NCBI GenBank assembly: GCA_008973525.1
Contig: WACJ01000501.1
Span: forward strand, 1,054,001 to 1,118,000
Reading direction: 5' to 3'
Source: Stenopsyche tienmushanensis
Lineage: Eukaryota; Arthropoda; Insecta; Trichoptera; Stenopsychidae
DNA length: 64,000 nt
Part shown: one piece after another, positions 1 to 12,100 of the stretch
Layout: every line of letters starts with the position of its first letter
Numbering within the stretch: position 1 is the stretch's first letter
Made by a program: the position numbers and the translations under genes
The notes under the pieces: model-generated
Seen by the model: only the letters and a program-made list of their open reading frames with translations
Database searches by the model: none
What the model was told of the DNA's origin: nothing

Positions 1-1046
1 TTGTTTGAGAAACATTCATAAGAATTTACAAAGAGAGATTTAAAGATTAATTAGTCGAATTAATTTAGTCGGTTATGAGTTACCGGCAGTTACGGTAACG
101 GTAACAATGAGAAATTGTTACACTGACAAAAGCGAAAAGCTACTCAATTCGCACCCAGATTTATTATTTTCATTATTTCTTATTTGTTCAACGAAATGAC
201 TATGCAAAAAAGATGATTGAGCAAAATTTCTTAATTTATTATTCATACTATCATGAATTTACAAATCAAAATGTTTCTTAAATTCATACAGTTTTGAGGA
301 ATCTCAAATAGAAAATTGGCTTTTAATATACAATAACTCACATATTGACAAACCTCATATCTCAAGTATATGATTTAAATAATATAACTGTATTTCCCCT
401 TTTCCGATACAAAATCAAGCATCAGAATTTTAATATGACGGTTTCTCATTGAATTCCTATCTGAGTAAAATTGTTTGAATAGGAAATTTTTAAAGAAAAT
501 GCAAAATGATTATTATAAATCAGTCATGCATCCAAATATATATATTGGACGATGTTGGGTAGGGTTATATATAGTCTTTTGACTTTTCAACTTCATTAGT
601 TAAATAAAAGTTTGAACTCGAATTTTCATAATAAGAGTCTAGAAATTAACCCACGATGACTTTTTAATACAATCTATCTAAACCTCATTTTATAAATTCT
701 CACATTTGCGGAATATTATGCAAATATTGAGTGAATGATGCAAACATGATCAATGGATTGTGTGTGCAATATAATTGATGATGTAATATATATATATAAA
801 TAAGATCATCGGATTTGTGAAACATTATTTCTGCCGATCTAATTATTTCTTTTACATAATAAATGGTTTAAAATAACTCAACAAGAATTTTACATAATTT
901 AAGAAAACTTTGGTAGTTCAATGCCAAGACGTTCGTGTAATATTTGGCCATAAATCGTTCTATAATTTTGCATATAATAAAATTGGTGATTATTATAATA
1001 TATTTTTAGCTTTAATGCTTTAAAGATTTTTTTGAATTCTTTAACG
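1..1046. other. Upstream intergenic DNA, nothing recognised
   Basis: AT-rich sequence with no open frame of note and no repeat that I can place. Confidence 0.6.
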
Positions 1047-1083
1047 TGTTTTTCAACGTATCTATAAGGTACGTTGAAAAACA
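1047..1083. repeat. Perfect 14-bp hairpin
   Basis: Arms 1047-1060 (TGTTTTTCAACGTA) and 1070-1083 are exact reverse complements around a 9-base loop. The 3' arm ends exactly where reverse-transcriptase homology begins (GGATTCGTCAAAGGG at 1084), so it may mark the truncated 5' edge of that element. Confidence 0.8.
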
Positions 1084-1945
1084 GGATTCGTCAAAGGGAT
1101 AAGAACCATAGAGCAGGTCCTGAAAATTCGCTAGTTAATTAAGAAAATTGAAAATTCGCACCACCAATGGTTTTATGCTTACTAGACTATAAAAAAGCAT
1201 TCAACTGCATTCATTGGGAATGCCTCTGGGAAGTCTTTACAAATATGAAAGTTTCAGAATACCTGGTATCAGTCATACATGACTTTTACTCTAACAAATT
1301 TGCAACAGTAAGAATCAATATATTAAACTCCAAAAAAATACTATCCAGGAAGAAGTTCATCAAGAATGTATCCTGTCTCCAGATGAATTTCTTCGTCGTG
1401 TGGAGATTAAAAGCAACGCATTAAATCTGGAACTAAACAGGCCTAAGACAAAGGCAATGATAGTTAACAGATGCAGAAGCTTAAATCAAAATGGCAATGC
1501 ACTGTGTGGTTTTGATATTGGCAACAATTTCAACTACCCCGGATCTCTCATCTCCAATGACGGAAAATGCGATGGAATGAACGCAATGACTCCATTGTGC
1601 TGGCCAACAGGACAAACGTGATTTAAAGCTTTTGAAAAATGGACAAACCGATTAATTCTGGAGTAAATTAAGGAAAAGGATCGTTTGTTCCCAATTCATT
1701 TATGATGCATTCTTCAATTATTTGAACACATGGCGAGAAGAGATGAGGATAGATGAAAAAAATGGTCATTAACGGCACCATTGAAGGAAAAAGAAGAAGA
1801 TGTCGTATCCGCTAGACCTATTTGTGATTGCAGCCCTTAGCTGAATAGCCAAAATCAGAGAAGATTGGATGAGAGTCATATTGCAGGCGGTGGACACATC
1901 CTTGGCCAATAACAAAAGAAATCATGATCTTCAGCAATGAGGGAT
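1084..1945 (+). mobile_element. Non-LTR retrotransposon reverse-transcriptase remnant
   Basis: Conserved pieces appear in order across frames. GFVKGIRTIEQVLKIR starts at 1084, ends in a stop, and matches the first RT block (GFRKG...). VLCLLDYKKAFNCIHWECLW from 1170 carries the DYKKAF form of the block holding the first catalytic Asp. HQECILSPDEF near 1360 resembles the RQGCILSP block. NRPKTKAMIV and FDIGNNFNYPGSLISNDG are the stretches after the palm. HMARRDEDR, EGKRRRCR and RNHDLQQ mark the 3' end by about 1940. The segment that should hold the YADD catalytic pair is deleted between 1375 and 1425. Stops and frameshifts show it is dead. The family is RTE/CR1-like in style; I cannot place it more exactly. 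Confidence 0.85.
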
Positions 1946-4383
1946 CGATTTAAAAGAGATAAGGTATGATTTTTTTTAATTTAAGCTAGAAGAAAGCTAA
2001 TTATTCCAGCTAAGATATATCAAAATAGAATGCATTAAATTTGTCTTCAGAAATACTAAATTTCTACATGCTGAAAGTTCTTCAAACTGTACAGTTTGAG
2101 AAGCATTCCTCGCAGAAATATCTCACGGAACCGATAATCGCTATTATTTTTTGATCAGAAACACCGATTTGTGTCATTATGATTTAATCAGAGTAGGATC
2201 GATTCTGATTTAATAACGTCGACGGTGCATGAAGCCGGAGATGATTTGAGAGCCAGTTAAACTTTTGATAACATACATATGTCGGCAACTTAATTGGCAA
2301 AGCAATCAGAAAAGATTGCCAGATAATAATACGTCTATTTACGGATATCATCATTCCATTTTCTCTAGGTTGCACTGTGCCATCGCGGCGATCATTCATG
2401 CCGATTAGTGGAATCATCCTGAGAGATCGAAATCTCCGCGTTACGGTTTGTACGACTTAATTATATGCTCGATTCCGACAAGACAATCTTACATATAATT
2501 AAATTATTAAAATATCAAAATATCTTAAAAGTTGGGGGCCTATAAATTACATAGGCGATGGGCGCGGATCTAATAATTCCATGTGGGATCCTTATATGCC
2601 GTTGAACAAACTCTAATCCTCTCGTTCGTGTCTTCGGAAGTCAATAAAAAATGAATTAAAGCAATTTGGAACGAGATTTATGGCATTGTGTCGTTAACAA
2701 AGATTTCGAAATCGGTCTGAAATGTCTGCATTGAGTTGGCTCACGAAGATGGCAATAATGGAGTCCATCGAAGTCATGAGGCTGGTACCGGCTAAGTGGA
2801 ACATATTCGTTGTACAATAAGCGGCGAGACCAGTTTGTTGTACAATTTCACAGGTAACTTTTATTATCTATTAAGTAGATACCATCTCTGGAGCTCAAGT
2901 TACGTGAACAAAATACTTCGCACAATTAGTATGCTCTAACTACATTTTCCTACAAAGAGATGTTATTGCTTCTTAATTCATTTTGCTTTAGCAATACATT
3001 GACTCAAGATAATATAGGCAAATCATCAGGATTCAATGTTAAATAATGCCAAAAATTTATTAATGTTTAATTTTTTTCATTAGAAAAAATCTTTTTCGTG
3101 CGACTTAATGACGGTATATGATAAATACGAAATTCCAGTTTTAACAATATATCATTTTTTAAATTGTTTTTATATTGCTAATAAAAAAAATTGAGATAGG
3201 ACAGTGTAAATGCGATCCACGAGCAGTTACGTGAGCGCCCATTCCAATTGTGATTGTTCAGGTGATTGTCTGTAAATGGCCAATTAAAAACGTTTTTAAT
3301 TACTTGTGCTCCCTACACACCAACCATTACGAGCAATAACTCCGCTCAAATAATCCAACCATTCATTATCTCATCAAGGTCATCTCTAATTAGGAAAATT
3401 CATCCACGACGAGCTCATCCGAAATTTTCCTACACCAAAGTGCATCCATACCGCTTGAGCAAATCGCATATGATTTATACTTAAATAAAATTATTGTGAA
3501 GCAACTCTTTGATGCAATGCAACCACATCGATTAATAAATCCTCTTATACTGTTAATATCTATGCTTTGCGCATTTATCTTTTTACTAAACGTAATTTAA
3601 GACATGCGCAGCAATCGAAGAAATTAGCAAAAAGTCAAAGTCTGACAAAGTGATCTTGGAAAAAATCGAAAAGGTCATTGATGGAAGGCCATATTTGAGG
3701 CCTATGGTATATTTTTGTTGGCATTCGTTTAATTTTTATACATCATTTAAATTAATATTGCAATTATTTGCATCGTTTATGATTCTTTTATTACGTTAAT
3801 ATGCTATGAAAAACCAGGTTTTTACATTTACTTTAATTTAAAAAATAAACATCCCTCTTATAACTCGATTGATTGTCTTTATGCAAAAATGTTGAATATA
3901 AAACTACTTTATTAGTATGAAATTTCTTTCTTAAAACTTGCTAGAATTACTTGTATGGATTCACATTCTAATAAGAATATTTTTCCTGGAATAGACTATT
4001 TCTAGCGACATTTTATTTGAATACACGCATTGAGCATTGAGATGATAAAATATTCCAAATCTTTTATAAATTCACTTTACATAAAATCATACTACAAATA
4101 GGTTATCAAGTCATCCTACAAATGTATTGAGTGATGTATTAAATTCATCAACCAAGGCAACATTATAATAACTATACTAAATAAAGGATACCTTTTTTAA
4201 TTATGGTCCATGAGTTGTTAAAGATTTTGCCATTTTTAAATTAAAATAATTGCCGAATTTTTGAGTGAATGACAAGATTTATTATTTTTTTTATATATAT
4301 GGCAAATCTAATATTTCTAAAGTGGCCCTAAATGATTTTATTAATGGCTTCAGCATTTATTTTTTCAAACCCAAGAAATCAAT
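1946..4383. other. Intergenic DNA, nothing recognised
   Basis: AT-rich and without homology I can name. Short open frames at 2184-2417 (- strand) and 3266-3484 (+ strand) show no known domain and look like chance. Confidence 0.5.
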
Positions 4384-4492
4384 TGGATATATTGGTACTA
4401 TTATCATTTTTCCACAATTTGGATTCGAATCAGAATCTTAATAGTAGGAACCTAAGATCAGCATATAATAATATTATAATAAAAGGTCACTT
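4384..4492 (-). mobile_element. tRNA-derived SINE head, fragment (copy 1)
   Basis: Read on the - strand, this stretch aligns with the SINE head at 59.9 kb: a GATC..TTAGGTTCCTACTATTAA block, then a B-box-like GATTCGAATCC (4421-4431), then AATTGTGGAAAA and GTACCAA. Similarity fades after that, so the body is missing or too old to see. The A-box region is weak. Confidence 0.65.
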
Positions 4493-7400
4493 TTAATAAT
4501 GTAATTCATCTCCTAAAACTATTTTTGGGAATACTGCATATATGTATGTATTTATATCAAAACAAATTACCACAACTGCATTAAACCGGGAAGTATCCGA
4601 TTAATTCAAACCGGACTATCCTGTTGGCTCGCATGCAGCATCTGATTGATCTCGAAAAGGTTGAGAATCGCAGTAAATATTCGCACAGCGATACATATCT
4701 CACGTGACAATACTATTGGCTCATATAATTAACACTGGTTAACTGGTTCATATAATTGCTTCGCAGGATACAGACGTTGGAGTGACAGTTATAGCTTCAT
4801 TTATACTCTTTACGGCGATAAGAACTAATTAAATAAATAATGACAGGGGCTTTCAAGCGAAATAAGCACTGAAAAATAAATACACTTGATCAAATAAGAT
4901 CGTGGATCTCATGACCTCAATTATGCCATCATTAAATCGCCTAAACTCTGAATGGAACCAATAATTAGCCGAATATACCCGACGAAAGCGAACGAATCGA
5001 GTCAATTAAAATTAACACTATCTCATAAAAAAATATGTGAGAAATTAATTATGCGCGCAATATAAACATGCCTCGGCTGTCAATGGCGCATCGATGGAGT
5101 GGTCATCCAATTAAACGGAAGAGCAACCTTCTGACTTCGGACCATGGCTGTCCGACTCCGGCACCTTGGCCATAATGAATACCATCCAATAATTGTCTTT
5201 TTGAACATGATTCGTAATGTACGTCACATTAGCATACGTAATGTGCGACCAGCGCGCCTAAGATTTATAGCCCCCGACAAATTATATTATAACAATCATA
5301 ACGATGCTATTTGAAAATATAATCATATAGCTATTTATTGCAATATTTATTATTTACATCGCAAATTAGAAGTGCTGGACGCGTTGCTTATGCGCGTGAA
5401 ATTTATCTTGCATACTTGAATTAGGCGCCAGAGGGACATTCCAAAAGTTTTGACCAATCGAATGAAAAAACATTGTAAACACAATAATTAAGATTTAGAA
5501 TCACTTAATACATTTAACAGGCTTTCATCAATTTTACTATATTAGTAAAGTTTTAAAACTAATTGCCCCATTACAGTAGTTTTAATATCATCGAGTTAAT
5601 CATATTAAGTTTTAAACTTACCCTATTCAAATGGTATGATTTTGTAATCATTAAGCAATGCTATATTATATTAATATTTAATCCAATATTATTAATTTTT
5701 TTATGCAATGTACATTTGCATGTTAATGATGGAGATTCATTGCATATTTAGCTAAATTAATGCTTTATTTTCTACAATGAAAACTATTCATCGAATTTAA
5801 AAGATTTTACAATTTGTGAATCAATGCAAACAAGCAATAGCATATTATTTTAGAACTATGTACCAAAATACATTTTAAATTATTATATGGCTCAATAAGT
5901 TTGTAGGATTTTTTTCCAATTTTCTTCTTCCTAATTTAGAGACGTTTTATGCAATTTCTTCCAAAAAAAATCCTATGAACTTATTGAGTAATGTGTTATA
6001 CTCCTAAAACGCATAAAATAATATTCATAGATTTTTTATTCATAATTGTCGGAGTTTGATGGCGCTTTTGCGCCATGCATTTTTTATCGTAGACCATAAC
6101 AAATATCATGAAGAAATAGCTTTTTTCAGCACTGCTATTAAGTGAAGGGGACTGTCTGATGCATATTCAGTGCATGTCAAAACTTATTATTTATTTATTT
6201 TGCGAAATTGCCAGGATATTATAGCTCATTGAATGAAAAAACAATTTAGTCAATTTATCACGTTTAATTGCATTTTATATGCTAAAAATGTGGTTACATG
6301 CATTGTAAATAAGGCAACAGTGCATTCACGCGAGATTTATCACATTTCTGATGCAAAGCGAAAAAAACATTCCATTATAAAAATATTTTGAATACTGCTA
6401 ATGTCGAAATATGCATATATCTGCATGGTTATAGTCTTAGGTAACTTTATATTAAATTTGTTTCTCACAAGGAATTGATTAAAATTATTGGTTGAAATGA
6501 ATTTAAATATATAATTATATTTGGAAAAGTGCTAATGCAATTTTGAAGGGTACCAAAAATAATATTCGTTTTTTATATTGTATTTTTCTATTAAAATAAT
6601 CTTAATAATAAACGTAGGTTTAGTCTACATTACAAACTAGCTATTTACATCTAAAATAATAAATTAAATGTCTTGTAAAAACATATTTATGAAATTATTT
6701 CCTTGAGCTAGCCTATGAACTTACAAGCTATCTTATGAATATTTGCTCAAATTAGGAATATAGCCTAAATTTGTGCTTCCCAGCTATAATTAATTGTTAG
6801 ATGTATCTAATAAAAAAACATTTTATTGAAATCAAAGACATTCATGTTATAAAACTTTATTTTTTGCATTAACATAATTATTTATCATATAATGTAATGC
6901 GTGTAAATAAAATACTAATTTGATTGATTTTTTAGTTCAATGCAATTTACAATTCCCCCCCTAAAAATTGATGTAATGCAAAACTCATTCTGATTAATAT
7001 TTTGTCTTGCAATACTTAACAATTTTTTTTTTTTGTGTAAATTAGAGTTTTTAGCTCATTTTTATTTCGCTCATATCATGCGGATAGTCATAAGCTTTGT
7101 CGCCTTATTTTTTTGATCGTTTGATTAAAATTTGTCGCGTTTGTCTGACATTTGTTGATAAGATGATATAATTTACTTTAGTTGACCTTGTAATAAAATT
7201 TTCTTAAAATACCTAGATAGTTGTGAACATCCCCCAAACATCTCAAATATATGAAGATTTTTTATAAAGGCAAATGTTTATATAAATTGCAACAAACGAT
7301 TATTCAAAATCAAAATGTTATTTTTATGCATATTTGATATTGCTATTCTAAACATAAAATTTTAATGAATGATGTAATATTTTTTCCGAATGTAATAAGT

Positions 7401-7619
7401 TTGTAAAGCCATTGGAAAATTGAAAATAATCGAAATTAATACATGTAATAAAATATTTATCGTAAGTTTTATGTAAAAAGAGACGCACTAAATAATAATG
7501 GACATTGGTTATTTATTTATTTAAAATTTTGTTAGTTCGCGATTTGTTATGTATAAATTAGTGTAATTATGCGCAAATGTAGTGAGAAAATCCGATATTG
7601 TCGGTGCAATCGTGCTAAC
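4493..7619. other. Upstream intergenic DNA with frequent TGCA
   Basis: No gene recognised. About 5.65-7.02 kb contains roughly nineteen TGCA tetramers, often as ATGCAA or TTGCAT. A perfect hairpin ATGGCGC-TTTT-GCGCCAT lies at 6059-6076. Confidence 0.5.
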
Positions 7620-8880
7620 TCTGATATAAACTCGTCTCAGATCGCGGAGAGATTCTGGACCGCCGTTCGAATCAAAGGGAAGACACGCCCATCCGTTTAG
7701 GCTCGAACCCCACCCAGCGCTGGCGGCGGGCGCCGTCATTGGTCGGCGCTAATTCGCGGAGGCGCGCGATTGGACCGGCGCGGCGATGCCCTCTCGGAGC
7801 TTTCGCGGCGGTACTCAGGTGGGGATCGAGCGAACGGACCTAAACGTTTTAGTCGCCGTCCAGTTGCGGAGTGGGAGCTGTCGCGGTGCCGCGCGTCGAG
7901 CGCTCCGACCGACTGGACCCGTCATCTTCAAAAGTGCACATCGTCTCGATCGAACCCATCGCCGATTCATATCAAAATATGAATCAGAATTATTTTCGAA
8001 AAAGTGATAAATAACTATTGACATTTGCGAACATAACATTAAATCTGATGTGATTTTTCAAAAATAAAAAAAAAAAAACAAATAAAAAGCCGATAAATAT
8101 ATGAGATCGCTTCCTCGTGGCGGTAGTTTTGCGCACGTAAGATGATATGGAGTCCGACCATTGTTCGAAGGCGAGCTCATTAAACACGCGTATTAATTAC
8201 CCATTTCCCCTTTTGTTCGGTAAAACTGACGTAACGAACGTTTTGTATGAAAAGTGAACGGATTCTTCGCGAGCATCCAGCGTGACAGCCGACGGGCAGA
8301 GGCTCGCAAACCGCACCGAAGATTATCGTGAACAATTAACGATGGACTTGTGAATGCGGATGCCGCTCATGCCGGGAAATCAGTCCATCTACGTCCATCA
8401 ACGCGGACAGTGCTAAAATATCCGTTGACAATCCTGCCTGGAGTGAAAACAATCCGATCAGGATCGTATTGGATTCCGGCGCATTTGTTGTGATAACTTT
8501 TGGAAGTGCTCATTATGCAAATGGTTCATGTCGACTGATTTGCATTAATTACAATAAAACGGTTATTTAAATCGGACAAAAAGCAGCTGCAAAATACAGT
8601 GCCCTTTGATTTTGCAATACGACATAATTAACTTTTGAATATTTCCGATGAATATGATTTTCAAATATAAAATTTAAATCGAGATGCCAGTACAGTACGG
8701 CGCGACCTTTTTATAGTGATTTTTAATCTAAACTCGATCGAGTGATATTGGTATCGATTGTGGTCGAGTCGAAAGTCAGGGACGCAGTGCAAAGACTTCA
8801 ACATTTTGGGCGTTTCGAAGAGACTTCAAGAAGTGGGGGTCGAGGTGGCTCTGAAGCTGGTCGAGGCCGGGCTCGGCCCG
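7620..8880 (+). promoter_or_regulatory. Likely promoter and 5' leader of the BarH gene
   Basis: Composition changes sharply here. About 7640-7960 is GC-rich with many CpGs, in contrast to both sides. ATTGG (inverted CCAAT) occurs at about 7738 and again near 7769 in GATTGGACC. The block then grades into a moderately GC-rich leader running to the first ATG. TCAGTC at 8380-8385 fits the arthropod initiator, but no well-placed downstream element accompanies it, so I do not fix a start site. Several short frames here match no family I know. Confidence 0.5.
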
Positions 8881-9157
8881 ATGACGGTGCGCGCGGCGGG
8901 CGGCATGCCGCAGCCGCAGCCTCAGCACCAGCCCCAGGTGCAGGTCCAGCTCCAGCCTCATCCTCATCCCAGTCCGGGCTCCCAGCAGCCGGGTCCGACG
9001 AGGTCCAGGTTCATGATCACGGACATCCTCAGCGAGCCGCCACCCGCGAGGCACCTCCACGCGCATCACCAGCACCATCAGCTCTCCCATCGTCTGCAGC
9101 ACGACGACACCGATTCGGATTCCAGCCACCACGACAACTCGAGCGTCTGCTCCAACG
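8881..9157 (+). CDS. B-H1: BarH coding exon 1 (N terminus with FMITDIL motif)
   Basis: The first in-frame ATG after a TGA at 8743 is at 8881 (MTVRAAGG). Its context is weak (C at -3); a second ATG at 8905 has G at -3 and is an alternative start eight residues further in. The exon codes for residues 1-92 plus one base of codon 93. It is rich in Gln, Pro and His, with SRFMITDIL at 42-50, then a His-rich run and [14 protein letters not shown] before the splice site. The donor is AACG|GTCAGT at 9158. The sequence is much more GC-rich than its surroundings. Confidence 0.9.
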
Positions 9158-12100
9158 GTCAGTCTCCTGTCTAATTATCTTAATCCGATCGAACACAGAC
9201 TGTCACAATCGACAGCCAGTCCCGCTTCGAGCGGGACAAAAAACACTGATTCAATCGATAGACAAGAATCGCCAAGATTTGAATAATTTCTATCGATTAA
9301 CTCTAAAAATTTCAGCATTTTTTTATTCCATCACAGAGAATAAATCAACAAGTATTCAAAAAAAATATATACATTCAATCTATGCTAAATATAGCATGAG
9401 TATAAATATTTTATTAGTTATTAAAATAAATTTAAATACCATAAAAAATTGTATTAAAATTTACATTTCTATTTTGATTTTTTAATTTGATCATCAACAT
9501 TTGACAGTTCGATGATGGTCGTAAATTAAATAATATTTAGATGTAAAATTTTATTAAAACCTACGAAAGAGTTTATTTGCAACCTTTTTTGATTATATAT
9601 ATTCAACAAATTAGAATCCATCACTTCAATGGCAACGCATTTACAATTTAAAAAGAGCGGCAAGTTTACATATAACTATTATTTTATTAATGATATAAAA
9701 TTTGCAATATATTAAAGTCCAAATTTAAGCCATAATTAATGCGAATGTCATATATTTTTAGACTTAAAAATTCGTTACAATAATCGAACCATTGACGAAG
9801 ATGATGGGAACGAATCATCAGAATCCTTCAAATTCCCGGAGATGTTGCAAAGACGGAAACGATTAATCGAGTAGCGATAGCTCAATAGTGTTGCTCTTCA
9901 ACAAAAACTAAAAATCTTGAAATTATTTTTTTAACACGATCGAATAATAATGCGACGAGCCTAATCGACGCTAATGGTCATTTTGGCATGTCGCTATAAA
10001 TAAAATTTGCATTTTAATCCGCGATATCGTAAGAAATTAAATAAATTATGCAAAGCGCAAGAATAATAATATGCGATACGTTCTTGACCACATGTGCTTA
10101 GAAAACTTTGATTTAATGCGATGATATTAAAAATTATGCAAATTTAATTGATTTATAAAAAATAATTCTACAAATCGTCCAAAGACTCTAATCGCATCCT
10201 ATTACAATTTATTCGCGCGTTATATTTCGAAATCTAATCGGAACGATCTTAAAATTGGACAGTGTTTGCTATCAAATTTGGACAGGTAATTTCGGCAATA
10301 AATTATCTTGTATGTTTATATATGATTAAATTTGTCAAATATAAAAACCATTAATCTTCATCGACGTGTAATACGTATTAAATTTTAATCGACTCCAACA
10401 ATAAAGAACTCGATTGATGTGTTGCAGAAAGTCTATTACGCGTTCGAATTTCTCGATTTGTATTGTATGTTCTTCTTTTTTCAAGCAAAATATATGAATG
10501 TTGAATCGGATTCGACCTTCGCTTTAAGCATCTTCGGATAAAAAATGTTATTGAAACAATCACTTTGCTAAATTAATACCGAGCATGCATTGATGGCGTA
10601 CGGAAAAAAGCGACGTAATTGCGTTTTTTGTCATTTTTGTAATCAAAAAGCTGTCTTATCGTCCGCGCCTAATGTATGTATGTATAACGTAATGGTTATA
10701 TAAAAACCGTCCCAAATCACATGTCTAAATTAAACAAATTACCCTAATGTCGAATTAAACAAGACGAAAAAAGCGCTCCTCTTAATTCGAAGTGATATTT
10801 TCATTGTTCGGAATGCGAACTCGTTCTCGGACCGCTTCCGAGCTTTAAAATGTATTTGGATTTTTCGATCCGAATGATGTTTGGATCGATTGGATGCAGT
10901 CGAAGACGTTGAAATTATTTAATTGCGATGACACAATATCCTTGAAACTAGTGCAATTTGATGCAGGAAGTGCTTGAGTATTAGCTGATGATATTCTGAT
11001 TTATTAAAGCGACGCATATGAATATTCAAATTGCAAATTTGATACGTCAATTTAATAAAAACTTAAAAGTAAAATGATTGCTGTGATTATTTCTCATTTC
11101 GAGATCATTTTTTATATTAATTCCAATTGATTTCTAATCATCTTATCGGACTATAAACATTTCGCTGTCAATCGAGGCTTTCTTCGCTGTACTTCGGTTT
11201 GAATTCAAATAATCAGTTTTATGATTGAGCAGTGTCCGTTGGAAAATACTGAAAGAAATCGAGTCACGCAAACACAGCGGGCCGATGCCATTTTTCTAGA
11301 CAATGAAGCAATTGGAGATGAATGATCATGTCAAGGATCGGGTTTGATTGGAACCGTTTTGATCGGACAGCGGACACTATCCTGAACAAAATCTGCGGTT
11401 CACCGGTAGTCAGAACAGGAAGTTGGGGAGAAGCCGGTGATTATAATTGTTAATGTCGTTAATTGCTGCCGGCGGACACGAACCCTACACTGCACACCGG
11501 CCGTTGAAGTCGACCCTGCTATCACTGGATTGAGCACGCTATCGCGCACATGGCATAACCGCCGAAAATGCCACTCAACATACCCTTTATGTGCGGTCTC
11601 GCCCCGTCATACTAAACAAGCTAAGACACTCGTTTATGAGTATTTTGATCTTCCGAAGCTTTCTATCGGCAGTGCCAATAAAACGTGCCGTTTTTTATAT
11701 CAGTTTAATAGGTGTAAGAATAAAAACAACACCATTTTAATCAACAATATATTTTCCCTCTGAATTTATTACACTTGTCGTAGTGCAAGATGACATTGTG
11801 CTTATTGGTGAGTTCTGGACAAATTTGATCGTCAATAAATGTCGATAAATAGTTGAATGAGTTGATCCAAGTCTCTTAACTAATTCATCAATGAAAACCT
11901 CATCCAAATTTTGTAGAACGCTGTTATCTAATATTTTAGGCCTCTCATGACTTAAATCACCCAGAAACGAAAAATTGCTCGATTGAAATCTGATCGAAAC
12001 CACTTTCTGCGTGCTCGTTCGGCAACACAGTCATCTTCGTACACAGTTTAAATGATTTTACAGAGACTAAAGACAGAATCGCATTTATACGAAAGTAAAC

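Noticed and set aside
7770..8039. Short frames on both strands in the promoter block
   Set aside because: Open because of high GC content; no domain and no conserved start.
8378..8386. Initiator-type transcription start (TCAGTC)
   Set aside because: The motif is common; the nearest downstream-element match (GGACA at 8405) is at +24, not +28, so I do not call a start.
8776..9132. 118-codon antisense frame over exon 1
   Set aside because: Low-complexity complement of the Gln/Pro/His-rich coding exon; no homology.
8742..9485. 247-codon open frame overlapping exon 1
   Set aside because: It begins without ATG, runs in another frame over the GC-rich BarH exon and continues into AT-rich intron; its Ala/Pro/Arg content is a frame-shifted shadow.
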